Shown here: positions 34,466 to 42,307 of the stretch, in pieces
Numbering within the stretch: position 1 is the first letter of the stretch
How the letters are laid out: each line of letters opens with the position of its first letter
Origin: Chitinophagales bacterium
GTDB taxonomy: Bacteria; Bacteroidota; Bacteroidia; Chitinophagales; Chitinophagaceae
Length of the DNA: 64,000 bases
Assembly: GCA_020636575.1 (NCBI GenBank)
Contig: JACJXP010000001.1
Location: forward strand, 1,488,001 to 1,552,000
Reading direction: 5' to 3'
Translations under genes and position numbers: made by a program
Notes under the pieces: model-generated
Databases searched by the model: none
What the model saw: the letters and a program-made list of their open reading frames with translations, nothing else
What the model was told of the DNA's origin: nothing

Positions 34466-36403
34466 TTAACTGAGGGTAGTTGTAGTGAATTTGTGAGCAG
34501 GTTGTAACAATTTTCTTACACAATCTTTAATTGCTTCAGCATCATAGCCACATTCATGATAAAGTTGATTAGGGGTACCATGCTCAACAAGCCTGTCTGG
34601 GATGCCAAGTATTTTAACTTCAGCCTGGTAGTTATTTGCATTCATGAATTCAAGTATAGCAGATCCAAAGCCACCTACAACTGTACCATCTTCAACAGTA
34701 ACTATTTTATCAAATTGGCTGAACACTTCATGCAGTAAGTCTTCATCAAGCGGCTTTACAAAACGCATATCATAATGGGCAGGATTTACACCTTCACTTT
34801 TAAGATCACGGATGGCAGCAGCTGCAAAATTTCCCGGATGCCCTATTGTAAGTATGGCAATATCTTTTCCATCCTTAAGCTTTCTTCCTTTTCCGATTTC
34901 AACTGCTTTCATTTCAGTTTTCCATTCTGGCATCACACCCTGGCCTCTTGGATACCGGATCACAAAAGGTAGCCCTGTAGAATCCAGTTGTGCGGTGTAC
35001 ATCAGGTTCCTTAACTCACTTTCATTCATTGGGGCGCTAACGATCATATTGGGGATACAGCGCATATAAGCAATATCATAACAACCATGATGCGTGGGGC
35101 CATCATCACCTACAAGACCGGCACGGTCAAGACAAAAAACAACGGGTAGTTTTTGAATAGCCACATCATGGATCACAGAATCATAGGCCCGCTGCATAAA
35201 TGAAGAATAGATATTGCAGAACACCCTTAAGCCCTGTGTGGCCATTCCCGCACTTAGTGTTACAGCATGTTGTTCTGCTATACCCACATCAAATGCCCGG
35301 TCAGGCATTTTCTCCATCATATATTTTAGCGAAGAACCGGAAGGCATGGCTGGTGTTATTCCAAAAACCCTATCATTTTTTTCCGCCAGTTCAACCATCG
35401 TATGCCCAAATACATCCTGGTATTTAGGCGGCTGTGGCAGATCATATTTTTTCTTGTGAATTTCTCCGGTTACTTTATCAAAGAGGCCGGGAGCATGCCA
35501 CTTGGTCTGGTCTTTTTCCGCCAGGGCATAACCCTTTCCTTTTGTAGTGACGATGTGCAAAAGCTTTGGCCCCGGAATTTCCCGAAGGTCATTCAGGGTG
35601 TCAACCAATTTAGCAATATTATGGCCATCAATAGGTCCAAAATAGCGAAGCTTCAAAGCTTCAAAAAGATTGGAGCTACTGCTTACCATACCTTTCAGCC
35701 CTTCAGTAAGCTTATGTGCCATTTTACGGCTAAAGTCTTTTCCCACCGGGAGCTTACCTAGCATCTTCCATACATCGTCTTTTACTTTATTATAAGTAGG
35801 GGAAGTAGCAATATCGGTCAGGTATTCTTTTAAAGCGCCAACATTTGGGTCAATACCCATACAATTGTCATTGAGAACGATCAGCATATCTGCATCTGCC
35901 ACACCTGCATGATTCATACCTTCAAATGCAAGTCCGGCTGTCATGGCACCATCTCCTATCACTGCAACGATTTTCCGCTCTTTTTCACCATTATATTTTG
36001 CAGCCATAGCCATACCAAGAGCTGCTGAAATTGATGTAGAAGAGTGGCCCACTCCAAAACAATCATACTCACTTTCACTTCTTTTAGGGAAGCCGCTAAG
36101 CCCTTTATATTTCCGGTTTGTAACAAACTCATCCCTGCGGCCGGTGAGTATTTTGTGGCCATATGCCTGGTGTCCTACGTCCCAAACCAATTGATCATAA
36201 GGAGTATTATAAACGTAATGTAAGGCTGTTGTAAGTTCTACTACGCCTAAACTAGCCCCAAAATGGCCTCCATGAACACTTACTACATCAATGATATATT
36301 GCCGGAGTTCATCACAAAGCTGGTGTAATTTTTCTCTGGGTAATTTTTTCAGATCAGCCGGAGAATCAATCGATTGTAAAAGAGGTCCGGGGGTTATTTC
36401 CAT
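34466..36403 (-). CDS. dxs: 1-deoxy-D-xylulose-5-phosphate synthase
   Basis: First step of the methylerythritol phosphate pathway: thiamine-dependent condensation of pyruvate and glyceraldehyde 3-phosphate. The 645-residue product has full length. Motifs: VSVHGGHFGASLGVVELT near 42-59, VWDVGHQAYGHKILTGR near 73-89, the TPP site GDGAMTAGLAFEGMNHAG near 149-166 with LNDNCMGIDPNVG, and the C-terminal domain DRAGLVGDDGPTHHG. The start MEITPGPLLQSIDSP fits the family; an ATG seven codons upstream is possible. It supplies isoprenoids for quinone and undecaprenyl carriers. Confidence 0.96.
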   Translation of the reverse strand: MEITPGPLLQSIDSPADLKKLPREKLHQLCDELRQYIIDVVSVHGGHFGASLGVVELTTALHYVYNTPYDQLVWDVGHQAYGHKILTGRRDEFVTNRKYKGLSGFPKRSESEYDCFGVGHSSTSISAALGMAMAAKYNGEKERKIVAVIGDGAMTAGLAFEGMNHAGVADADMLIVLNDNCMGIDPNVGALKEYLTDIATSPTYNKVKDDVWKMLGKLPVGKDFSRKMAHKLTEGLKGMVSSSSNLFEALKLRYFGPIDGHNIAKLVDTLNDLREIPGPKLLHIVTTKGKGYALAEKDQTKWHAPGLFDKVTGEIHKKKYDLPQPPKYQDVFGHTMVELAEKNDRVFGITPAMPSGSSLKYMMEKMPDRAFDVGIAEQHAVTLSAGMATQGLRVFCNIYSSFMQRAYDSVIHDVAIQKLPVVFCLDRAGLVGDDGPTHHGCYDIAYMRCIPNMIVSAPMNESELRNLMYTAQLDSTGLPFVIRYPRGQGVMPEWKTEMKAVEIGKGRKLKDGKDIAILTIGHPGNFAAAAIRDLKSEGVNPAHYDMRFVKPLDEDLLHEVFSQFDKIVTVEDGTVVGGFGSAILEFMNANNYQAEVKILGIPDRLVEHGTPNQLYHECGYDAEAIKDCVRKLLQPAHKFTTTTLS

Positions 36404-36591
36404 GATATTCAATTGGCTGGACAAAAATACTATTTAAAGCCGATGGTTTATAGAACTAACTTTAACAAATAACATTTTAATTGGTTTACAAGGCTATTTT
36501 ATCCATTTGACGTTCAATTTTACCATTAGTCAAAAGAAAGCATACTGCTAGCTGAATACATATATTTTTGGAATTCTATATTTTGCCCTGA

Positions 36592-37641
36592 ATGACAAAG
36601 AACAAACTTTATTGGGTATTACAAATTGCAGGTTGGGGTCTGGTAGGTATGGTGATGCTCCTGTTTGCCCATATTTATGATGTACAGATACCTACTCATA
36701 TACTACTTTGGCGCATTGTGATCGTCTTTTTTTCCGGTATTGCGGTTACCCATATACTCAGGTTTGTGATCAAATGGGGAAACATGTTATTACTGCCGCT
36801 TGAAAAAGCACTTCCCCGCCTTATCATATCAGTGATTAGTGCTTCCTTACTTTTTAGTCTTATTGTTACAACTTCCATTGACCTGTTTCATCTTTCTATG
36901 TCAAAAGGGAGTAATATTTCTTTTACACAAAAAGTATTGGGTTCTACGTTTGATTATGGGCTGTACATCTTACCCTGGTCAATGATCTATTATTTCTATC
37001 ATTATTATGCAAAGAGCCAAAAGCAGCAATTGGATACATTGAAACTGGAATCATTGGTAAAAGAACTGGAGTTGAAAACTATCAAAGCTCATATTAATCC
37101 TCACTTCATTTTTAATTCATTGAACAGTATCCGGGCATTGGTGGATGAAAATCCCCAGCGGGCCAGGAGGGCGGTGACTGAGTTAAGCAATATTCTTCGC
37201 AGCAGTATGCAAACCGAAACAATGGAAACAGTTTCATTTGATAAGGAGCTGTCTATTGTAAAGGATTACCTGGCATTGGAAAATATGAGATTTGAAGACA
37301 GGTTGAATATAGAATATGATATTGATGATAAAACACTCTGTCTTCCTGTACCTCCCATGATGTTACAGACACTGGCTGAAAATGCGATCAAGCATGGCAT
37401 CAGCCGGCAAATAAAGGGAGGTGTTATTCGTATCATTTCTGGATTTGATAATGGCAATCACATATTGGTTGTGCAAAATACCGGTCAGTTAAGCGGAAAA
37501 GTGAACCCTGAGGGTTTTGGATTATCCAGTACCACCAATCGCCTTAATTTGCTGTATGGTGAAAAGGCCAGGTTTGAAATAAGGCAGGTAAATGGATCAT
37601 TGGTGGAAGCAAGAGTAGAGCTACCTGTAGAAACAACTTAA
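36592..37641 (+). CDS. LytS-type sensor histidine kinase
   Basis: A 349-residue membrane kinase with four hydrophobic helices in residues 5-140 and no extracytoplasmic sensor domain of note. A short coiled segment follows (SQKQQLDTLKLESLVKELELKT). The His_kinase domain carries the phospho-acceptor in KAHINPHFIFNSLNSIR near 165-181, then the ATP site with PMMLQTLAENAIKHG near 257-271 and GFGLSSTTNRL near 315-325. It is followed 37 bases later by its probable partner, a LytTR response regulator. The stimulus is unknown. Confidence 0.93.
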   Translation: MTKNKLYWVLQIAGWGLVGMVMLLFAHIYDVQIPTHILLWRIVIVFFSGIAVTHILRFVIKWGNMLLLPLEKALPRLIISVISASLLFSLIVTTSIDLFHLSMSKGSNISFTQKVLGSTFDYGLYILPWSMIYYFYHYYAKSQKQQLDTLKLESLVKELELKTIKAHINPHFIFNSLNSIRALVDENPQRARRAVTELSNILRSSMQTETMETVSFDKELSIVKDYLALENMRFEDRLNIEYDIDDKTLCLPVPPMMLQTLAENAIKHGISRQIKGGVIRIISGFDNGNHILVVQNTGQLSGKVNPEGFGLSSTTNRLNLLYGEKARFEIRQVNGSLVEARVELPVETT

Positions 37642-37678
37642 AACCACACTCAATTTTATAATTAAATAGAATGATTAT

Positions 37679-38407
37679 ATGAGAGCAATAATAATAGATG
37701 ATGAACGATTGGCCAGAACCGAGCTGAAGAAATTGTTGCAGGATTTTCCTGAAATTGAAATAGTAGATGAAGCTACAAATGCAGAAGAAGGGATAACGAA
37801 AATTGAAGGCCAGCAGCCGGATCTTATTTTTCTCGATATCCAGATGCCGGGTAAAACAGGCTTTGATATGCTTGCTGAATTGGAAAGAGCACCTCATGTG
37901 ATCTTTACAACTGCTTATGATGAGTTTGCCCTCAGGGCATTCCAGGTAAATGCATTGGATTACCTGCTAAAGCCGGTAGAACCCAAACGTTTGGCCGATG
38001 CGATAAGTAAATTGCAGCAGCATGTTGAAAAAGAACCAAAAGCTGAAGCAGAACATTTTAACAATAGCTTGCTAAGTGAAAGTGACCAGGTGTTTGTAAA
38101 AGATGGTGACAGGTGCTGGTTTGTGAAGCTCAGCGATATTCGTTTATTTGAAAGTGTTGGTAATTATGCAAAGGTCTTTTTTGGAACCAATAAACCTCTT
38201 ATACTTAAATCATTGAATGCATTAGAAGAAAGGCTGGATGAAAAAACTTTTTTCCGGGCAAACCGAAAGCATATTGTTAACCTGCGGATGATCGATAAAA
38301 TAGAGCCGTACTTTAACGGCGGATTGTTGCTTGAGCTAAAAGGAGGCGAAAAAATAGAAGTAAGCCGCCGCCAAACGGTTAAGTTTAAAGAGATGATGAG
38401 TTTATAA
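37679..38407 (+). CDS. LytTR family response regulator
   Basis: A 242-residue two-domain regulator: receiver (1-120) with Asp7/Asp8 pocket, phospho-acceptor Asp53 in LIFLDIQMPGKTGFD and switch Lys in LLKPVEP; and LytTR DNA-binding domain (about 140-240) with DIRLFESVGNYAKVFF, FFRANRKHIVNLRMI and EVSRRQTVKFKEMM. It pairs with the LytS-type kinase upstream and probably regulates its own operon or cell-surface genes. It is followed by the M28 peptidase gene after 25 bases, which could be in the same transcript. Confidence 0.94.
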   Translation: MRAIIIDDERLARTELKKLLQDFPEIEIVDEATNAEEGITKIEGQQPDLIFLDIQMPGKTGFDMLAELERAPHVIFTTAYDEFALRAFQVNALDYLLKPVEPKRLADAISKLQQHVEKEPKAEAEHFNNSLLSESDQVFVKDGDRCWFVKLSDIRLFESVGNYAKVFFGTNKPLILKSLNALEERLDEKTFFRANRKHIVNLRMIDKIEPYFNGGLLLELKGGEKIEVSRRQTVKFKEMMSL

Positions 38408-38432
38408 CCCACACTAAATTATTTATAACTGT

Positions 38433-39755
38433 ATGAACAAACTGGTTTCAGGAAAGGTATGCTTAGCGGCATCAGCCTTTTTTTTATGTATTGCCTGCAA
38501 ATCGCAGCAGGGTGCATCAAAGAATGAAGATCTGTTAAATAAGATCATAACTGTTAAAGATGTAAAAAGGGTTGAAAGTACTTTAGCATCTGATGATATG
38601 CGGGGCAGAAGAACTTTTACACCTGATATAGATAAGGCTGCTGATTTTATTGCGGCAGAGTTTGCTGCAGCAAAACTCGACAAACTTCCCGGCGCCAATA
38701 GTTATAAACAGGAGTTTGCATTGATAAGAGCAACAGCTCAATCACAATCTGCAGTTTTGGATGGACAAAGTATTGACAACAAGAATATACTGGTGATCAC
38801 TACAAAGGAACAATTAAAGATCACAGAAACTTCCGGATACGAAAAGGTTTTTATCAAGCAGGGTACTAATCTTCAAAGAGAGGCCCGGGGTCTTTTACAG
38901 GGGAAAAAAAACCTGCTTGTGCTGGTGGATGAATCCTTTGCTAACAGCTTAGGTAATCTTGGCCGGTTAAAAAATTCCATGTTCGGCATGGATAATAACC
39001 TTGTGTTTGTTGTAAGCAATACGGATCCTAAAACATTTACCATTGAAGCTACTCATGAAATAAAAGAACAGCCACTGGCAAACGTAGTGGCCATGATACC
39101 GGGAAAAAGTAAGAAAGATGAGTATGTCGTCTTTTCGGGGCATTATGATCACCTGGGGGTTCGTAAACCGGTAGATGGAGATTCTATTTACAATGGCGCC
39201 AATGATGACGCTGCAGGAACAACAGCGATGATCATGCTGGCAAAATATTTTAAAGCATTGGCCAATAATGAACGGACCATTTTATTTGCGGCATTCACGG
39301 CGGAAGAAATAGGAGGTTTTGGCTCCCGTTATTTTTCTCAGCAACTGGACCCTGAGAAAGTTGTTGCTATGTTCAATATAGAAATGATCGGTACGGATAG
39401 TAAATGGGGAAAGAACTCTGCCTACATAACTGGTTATGAAAAAACAGACATGGGAACTATGTTGCAAAAGAACCTGGAAGGAAGTGGGTTTACTTTTTAT
39501 CCTGATCCTTACCCGCAGCAACAATTATTCTATCGTTCAGATAATGCCACCCTGGCAAGATTGGGTGTGCCGGCACATACTATCTCTACTTCAAAAATGG
39601 ATAACGAACCAAATTATCACAAAATGAGTGATGAAGTAGAAACACTGGACCTGGAAAACATGACAGAGATCATTAAAGCCATTGCCATCAGTTCAACAAG
39701 TATTATAGCAGGAAAAGAAACACCATCGAGAGTAAAGGTGGAGGAGTTGCGATAG
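38433..39755 (+). CDS. M28 family zinc metallopeptidase, lipoprotein
   Basis: A 440-residue protein with a lipobox (FFLCIAC, Cys22), so it is probably anchored as a lipoprotein outside the inner membrane. The M28 aminopeptidase domain (about 215-420) shows the zinc ligands in order: His in FSGHYDHLG, bridging Asp in GANDDAAGTTAM, the Glu pair in FTAEEIGGFGS, Asp in EMIGTD and His in NYHKMSDE. A PA-like insert (about 90-200) precedes it. It probably trims peptides for nutrition. No T9SS C-terminal domain is present. Confidence 0.92.
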   Translation: MNKLVSGKVCLAASAFFLCIACKSQQGASKNEDLLNKIITVKDVKRVESTLASDDMRGRRTFTPDIDKAADFIAAEFAAAKLDKLPGANSYKQEFALIRATAQSQSAVLDGQSIDNKNILVITTKEQLKITETSGYEKVFIKQGTNLQREARGLLQGKKNLLVLVDESFANSLGNLGRLKNSMFGMDNNLVFVVSNTDPKTFTIEATHEIKEQPLANVVAMIPGKSKKDEYVVFSGHYDHLGVRKPVDGDSIYNGANDDAAGTTAMIMLAKYFKALANNERTILFAAFTAEEIGGFGSRYFSQQLDPEKVVAMFNIEMIGTDSKWGKNSAYITGYEKTDMGTMLQKNLEGSGFTFYPDPYPQQQLFYRSDNATLARLGVPAHTISTSKMDNEPNYHKMSDEVETLDLENMTEIIKAIAISSTSIIAGKETPSRVKVEELR

Positions 39756-39761
39756 TTTTTG

Positions 39762-40286
39762 TTAGGAAAGGGATTTAAAAATAGGGTACAACACTTCTTT
39801 TATTTTAAGCTTTTTGCTGCTCACCTTTCTGGCTAATGTACACATCCAAAACTCATAAATGGGCATAAAAAAAGAGGTGACAATAATTTTTTTTCCTGTT
39901 TCGTTAGTAAATGAGAAATATTCTAAATCACACCAAGGAAGTTTACTGTTATTATGATTTTGAATAAGCTTTATTTCAATTATTTCATGTGTGTTTAATT
40001 CAATCACATAGCCGGTTTTTTCATCTTCAAATCGAAGTTTATTATATGTGATAACAAATTTTTTATTGATTGAGTGGTTGTAATATCTAAAGAAAATGAC
40101 GACACTTGGTATAGATAAAAAAGAAAAAAATGTATTTGCAAATAGAAATGCGGCTATTTGATTTCCTTTTATAACTACAGGTAAAGTCCAGATTATAACG
40201 AGAATATGCATGATAACAGAAACCCAAATCAGTATTGTTTGGGATATTATTTTCTTACGGGAGGCTTTAAAGATTTGTTCCTTCAC
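39762..40286 (-). CDS. Uncharacterised two-helix membrane protein
   Basis: Not recognised. The 174-residue product has two membrane helices near the N-terminus (ILIWVSVIMHILVIIWTLPVVI and FLFANTFFSFLSIPSVVIFF). A C-terminal cytoplasmic beta-rich part follows, with a layout like small PH-domain or YcxB-type proteins (FVITYNKLRFEDEKTGYVIEL near 77-97). The gene is AT-rich relative to the flanking genes. It is convergent with the M28 peptidase, six bases between the stops. Confidence 0.65.
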   Translation of the reverse strand: MKEQIFKASRKKIISQTILIWVSVIMHILVIIWTLPVVIKGNQIAAFLFANTFFSFLSIPSVVIFFRYYNHSINKKFVITYNKLRFEDEKTGYVIELNTHEIIEIKLIQNHNNSKLPWCDLEYFSFTNETGKKIIVTSFFMPIYEFWMCTLARKVSSKKLKIKEVLYPIFKSLS

Positions 40287-40327
40287 TTAAAACTAAAAGG
40301 GTATAAAAAGATAAGCGCCAATTTTTA

Positions 40328-41086
40328 TTAAATAACTTTCACCGGCACACTATGCACCGCAGCACTCATTTCTTGTATAAGAGAGGCGTCTTTTTCAATG
40401 GCATTACCTACCACAATTACATCAGCGCCTGCCTTGCAATTCAGGTAAGCTTTTTCAGGCTCGGTAATACCGCCGCCGATAATTAAAGGAGCTTCTATAT
40501 GGTCAGCAACGATCTTTATCATGCTTTCCGTAATAGGTCTTTTGGCGCCGCTGCCGGCATCCATATAGATCAGTTTCATGCCCAGCATTTCGCCGGCCAT
40601 TGCGGTACACATAGCGATCTCATTTTTATCAGCAGGAATGGGTGTTGCATTACTGATGTATGAAACAGTTGTTGGAGCACCGCCATCCACCACAATATAC
40701 CCGGTAGGCATTATTTCCAGTCCGCTTTGTCTTATGAAAGGAGCTGAAACAACATGCTGTCCTATTAGTAGCTCAGGGTTTCTGCCGGAAATAAGGGACA
40801 AGTATAATAAAGCATCAGCATGTTTGCTGATCTGCGATGGACTTCCGGGAAAAAGTATTACAGGAATAGAACAATGCTGTTTGATGTGCTGCACACATTC
40901 GTCCAAATGATTGGAAATAACCAGGCTACCGCCTACCAGCAGATAGTCCACTTTGGCAGAAACAGATAGCTCTATTAATTCATCCAGCAAAGCTTTATCC
41001 ACTTTGTCAGGATCGATCAGTACGGCGAATGATTTTTTCCCCTGTTTCTTTTTTTCCGCTAATGTGTTGTAAATAACTGACTTCAT
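40328..41086 (-). CDS. Geranylgeranylglyceryl/heptaprenylglyceryl phosphate synthase (GGGPS family, group II)
   Basis: A TIM-barrel prenyltransferase that joins a polyprenyl diphosphate to glycerol 1-phosphate by an ether bond. The 252-residue product has the family elements FAVLIDPDKVDKALLDEL near 20-37, DYLLVGGSL near 47-55, VILFPGSPSQIS near 76-87, GYIVVDGGAPTTVSYIS near 129-145, YMDAGSGAKRPI near 174-185 and IIGGGITEPEKA near 197-208. This is the archaeal-lipid enzyme family, with known bacterial members in Bacteroidota and the Bacillus PcrB branch. The in vivo product in Bacteroidota is not well settled. Confidence 0.9.
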   Translation of the reverse strand: MKSVIYNTLAEKKKQGKKSFAVLIDPDKVDKALLDELIELSVSAKVDYLLVGGSLVISNHLDECVQHIKQHCSIPVILFPGSPSQISKHADALLYLSLISGRNPELLIGQHVVSAPFIRQSGLEIMPTGYIVVDGGAPTTVSYISNATPIPADKNEIAMCTAMAGEMLGMKLIYMDAGSGAKRPITESMIKIVADHIEAPLIIGGGITEPEKAYLNCKAGADVIVVGNAIEKDASLIQEMSAAVHSVPVKVI

Positions 41087-41118
41087 CCGGTACTACTTGA
41101 TATGCAAAAATGCGAAAA

Positions 41119-41149
41119 AATGCCGGGTTTCAATCAGTTATCCGGCATT
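41119..41149 (-). terminator. Terminator of the DUF2490 gene
   Basis: An 8-bp stem, AATGCCGG (41119-41126) with CCGGCATT (41142-41149), followed on the minus strand by a T-run (41115-41120). It lies just past the minus-strand stop at 41155. Confidence 0.75.
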
Positions 41150-41154
41150 CCTTT

Positions 41155-41880
41155 TTATAGCTTAAAATACATAGCTAATTGTAAAACATGGTTATTGGTA
41201 AAAGCATTGCCTTTTCCGTTCACATACTGGTTCATATAACCGATCTCCAGGTCGGCTTTACTGTGCAGGCGATAGCCGGTAGCGATATAAAACCGGTTTT
41301 GGTCAAATACTTTTCCATTCACTTTAGAGCTATTTCCAACATTCAGAAATACTTCGTTCTGCAAAGCGGCAAAAAAGCCCCTGGTAAATTCAGTTTGCTT
41401 TTGAAGGGGTAATATATTCCTGATAAAATACCGGAACCGGTTTACATAAAAGTTGTTGCCGCTTTGTGCATTGCCATTCACCACCGGGTTGCCAATGAAT
41501 CTTTGCTCCACCCGGAAGCGATGTGCTACATTCAATTTTTTGATCTTATAACTTAGGATCAATTGCTCCCACAACCTATGTTCAGGTACATAGCCTGCCT
41601 GGCCATTGATCGTTCTCCTGTTACTGATATAAGCATAACCTGCTGTGATCGTCAGCTTTTTATTCAAATGATAGTTCAGGCCAGACCGTAGTAATGTTGT
41701 TTGCAATTGCTTTATATCGGCGCTGCTACGAAACTGGAAGTCTGAATGAATACTTGTCTTTTTTCCGGTCTTGATCGTATTGAAATCTGCCAGCCAGCCG
41801 CTAAACTGTGACTGTCCATAAGTGGAAATAAACAGGGTACCGACAAATACAATACATAGGGATAGAATCTTCTTTTGCAT
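41155..41880 (-). CDS. DUF2490 family outer-membrane protein
   Basis: A 241-residue protein with a signal peptide (ILSLCIVFVGTLFIS, cleavage near YGQSQ). It is predicted to be a small beta-barrel: alternating aromatic strands such as LNYHLNKKLTITAGYAYIS, FYVNRFRYFIRNILPL and FYIATGYRLHSKADLEIGYM, ending in a terminal Leu after AMYFKL. The features match DUF2490, common in Bacteroidota, function unknown. The start is the second Met (MQKKILSLC); MRM at 41886 is equally possible. Confidence 0.85.
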   Translation of the reverse strand: MQKKILSLCIVFVGTLFISTYGQSQFSGWLADFNTIKTGKKTSIHSDFQFRSSADIKQLQTTLLRSGLNYHLNKKLTITAGYAYISNRRTINGQAGYVPEHRLWEQLILSYKIKKLNVAHRFRVEQRFIGNPVVNGNAQSGNNFYVNRFRYFIRNILPLQKQTEFTRGFFAALQNEVFLNVGNSSKVNGKVFDQNRFYIATGYRLHSKADLEIGYMNQYVNGKGNAFTNNHVLQLAMYFKL

Positions 41881-42180
41881 ACGCAAAAAAACAAAATCTT
41901 AATGTTATTTAATTTTTATCGTTCCATTAATTCTGGATTACTTGCCAGATAAGGGTTTCAGGGTACAAGAAAGCTGAAATCCTTTATGGGAAAGAGTTTC
42001 ATGAGATGAGCACTCAAAAAACCTTGCCTGTTTTGGGTTTCACGAAAGGTGAGGCAGACAAAATATTTTTTAATGTTTGAAGACGAAATTTCCAAAAAAA
42101 AATGCCCCAAAAAAAAGTGAGGTTTGTGAAAAAAACCTGCAATGCAATACAGAAAAGCGTTCCGGGATTTTGGCAAAGTC

Positions 42181-42189
42181 TTATCCACA
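42181..42189 (+). promoter_or_regulatory. Perfect DnaA box TTATCCACA
   Basis: An exact match to the strong DnaA-box consensus, ending 19 bases upstream of the -33 element of the ribonucleotide reductase promoter. DnaA regulation of ribonucleotide reductase genes is established in E. coli, so a similar link here is plausible. Only one exact box was noticed; chance occurrence cannot be excluded. Confidence 0.5.
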
Positions 42190-42208
42190 CATTGTGAATA
42201 TTTGAAGG

Positions 42209-42239
42209 TTTGAATTTCCTTTTATAAAAAATACTTTCG
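42209..42239 (+). promoter_or_regulatory. Promoter of the class II ribonucleotide reductase gene
   Basis: TTTG (42209-42212), 19 bases, then TACTTTCG (42232-42239), one mismatch from TAnnTTTG. Spacing is the usual 19 bases. Predicted transcription start is near 42245. Confidence 0.6.
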
Positions 42240-42244
42240 TAACA

Positions 42245-42264
42245 GACCTTTCGCCAGAGAGGTC
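42245..42264 (+). promoter_or_regulatory. Leader hairpin of the ribonucleotide reductase mRNA
   Basis: An 8-bp stem, GACCTTTC with GAGAGGTC (one G-U pair), closed by a GCCA loop, at the predicted 5' end of the transcript and 43 bases before the ATG. It may protect the 5' end. No T-run follows that would make it an attenuator. Confidence 0.4.
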
Positions 42265-42307
42265 AAAAAGAACCAGGACCAATAACCCCGTTAAATTCTT
42301 TTTAGTT

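Larger units (their letters stand above)
41887..42307. other. Long intergenic region upstream of the ribonucleotide reductase gene
   Basis: This 421-base gap between divergent genes holds no credible ORF or B12 riboswitch. It contains a perfect DnaA box, a promoter with both boxes and a leader hairpin, listed separately. The left half (41887-42180) shows nothing I can interpret. Confidence 0.7.

Noticed and set aside
41887..42244. Cobalamin riboswitch ahead of the B12-dependent reductase
   Set aside because: No B12-box-like GCCACTG element or extended fold was found in this region.
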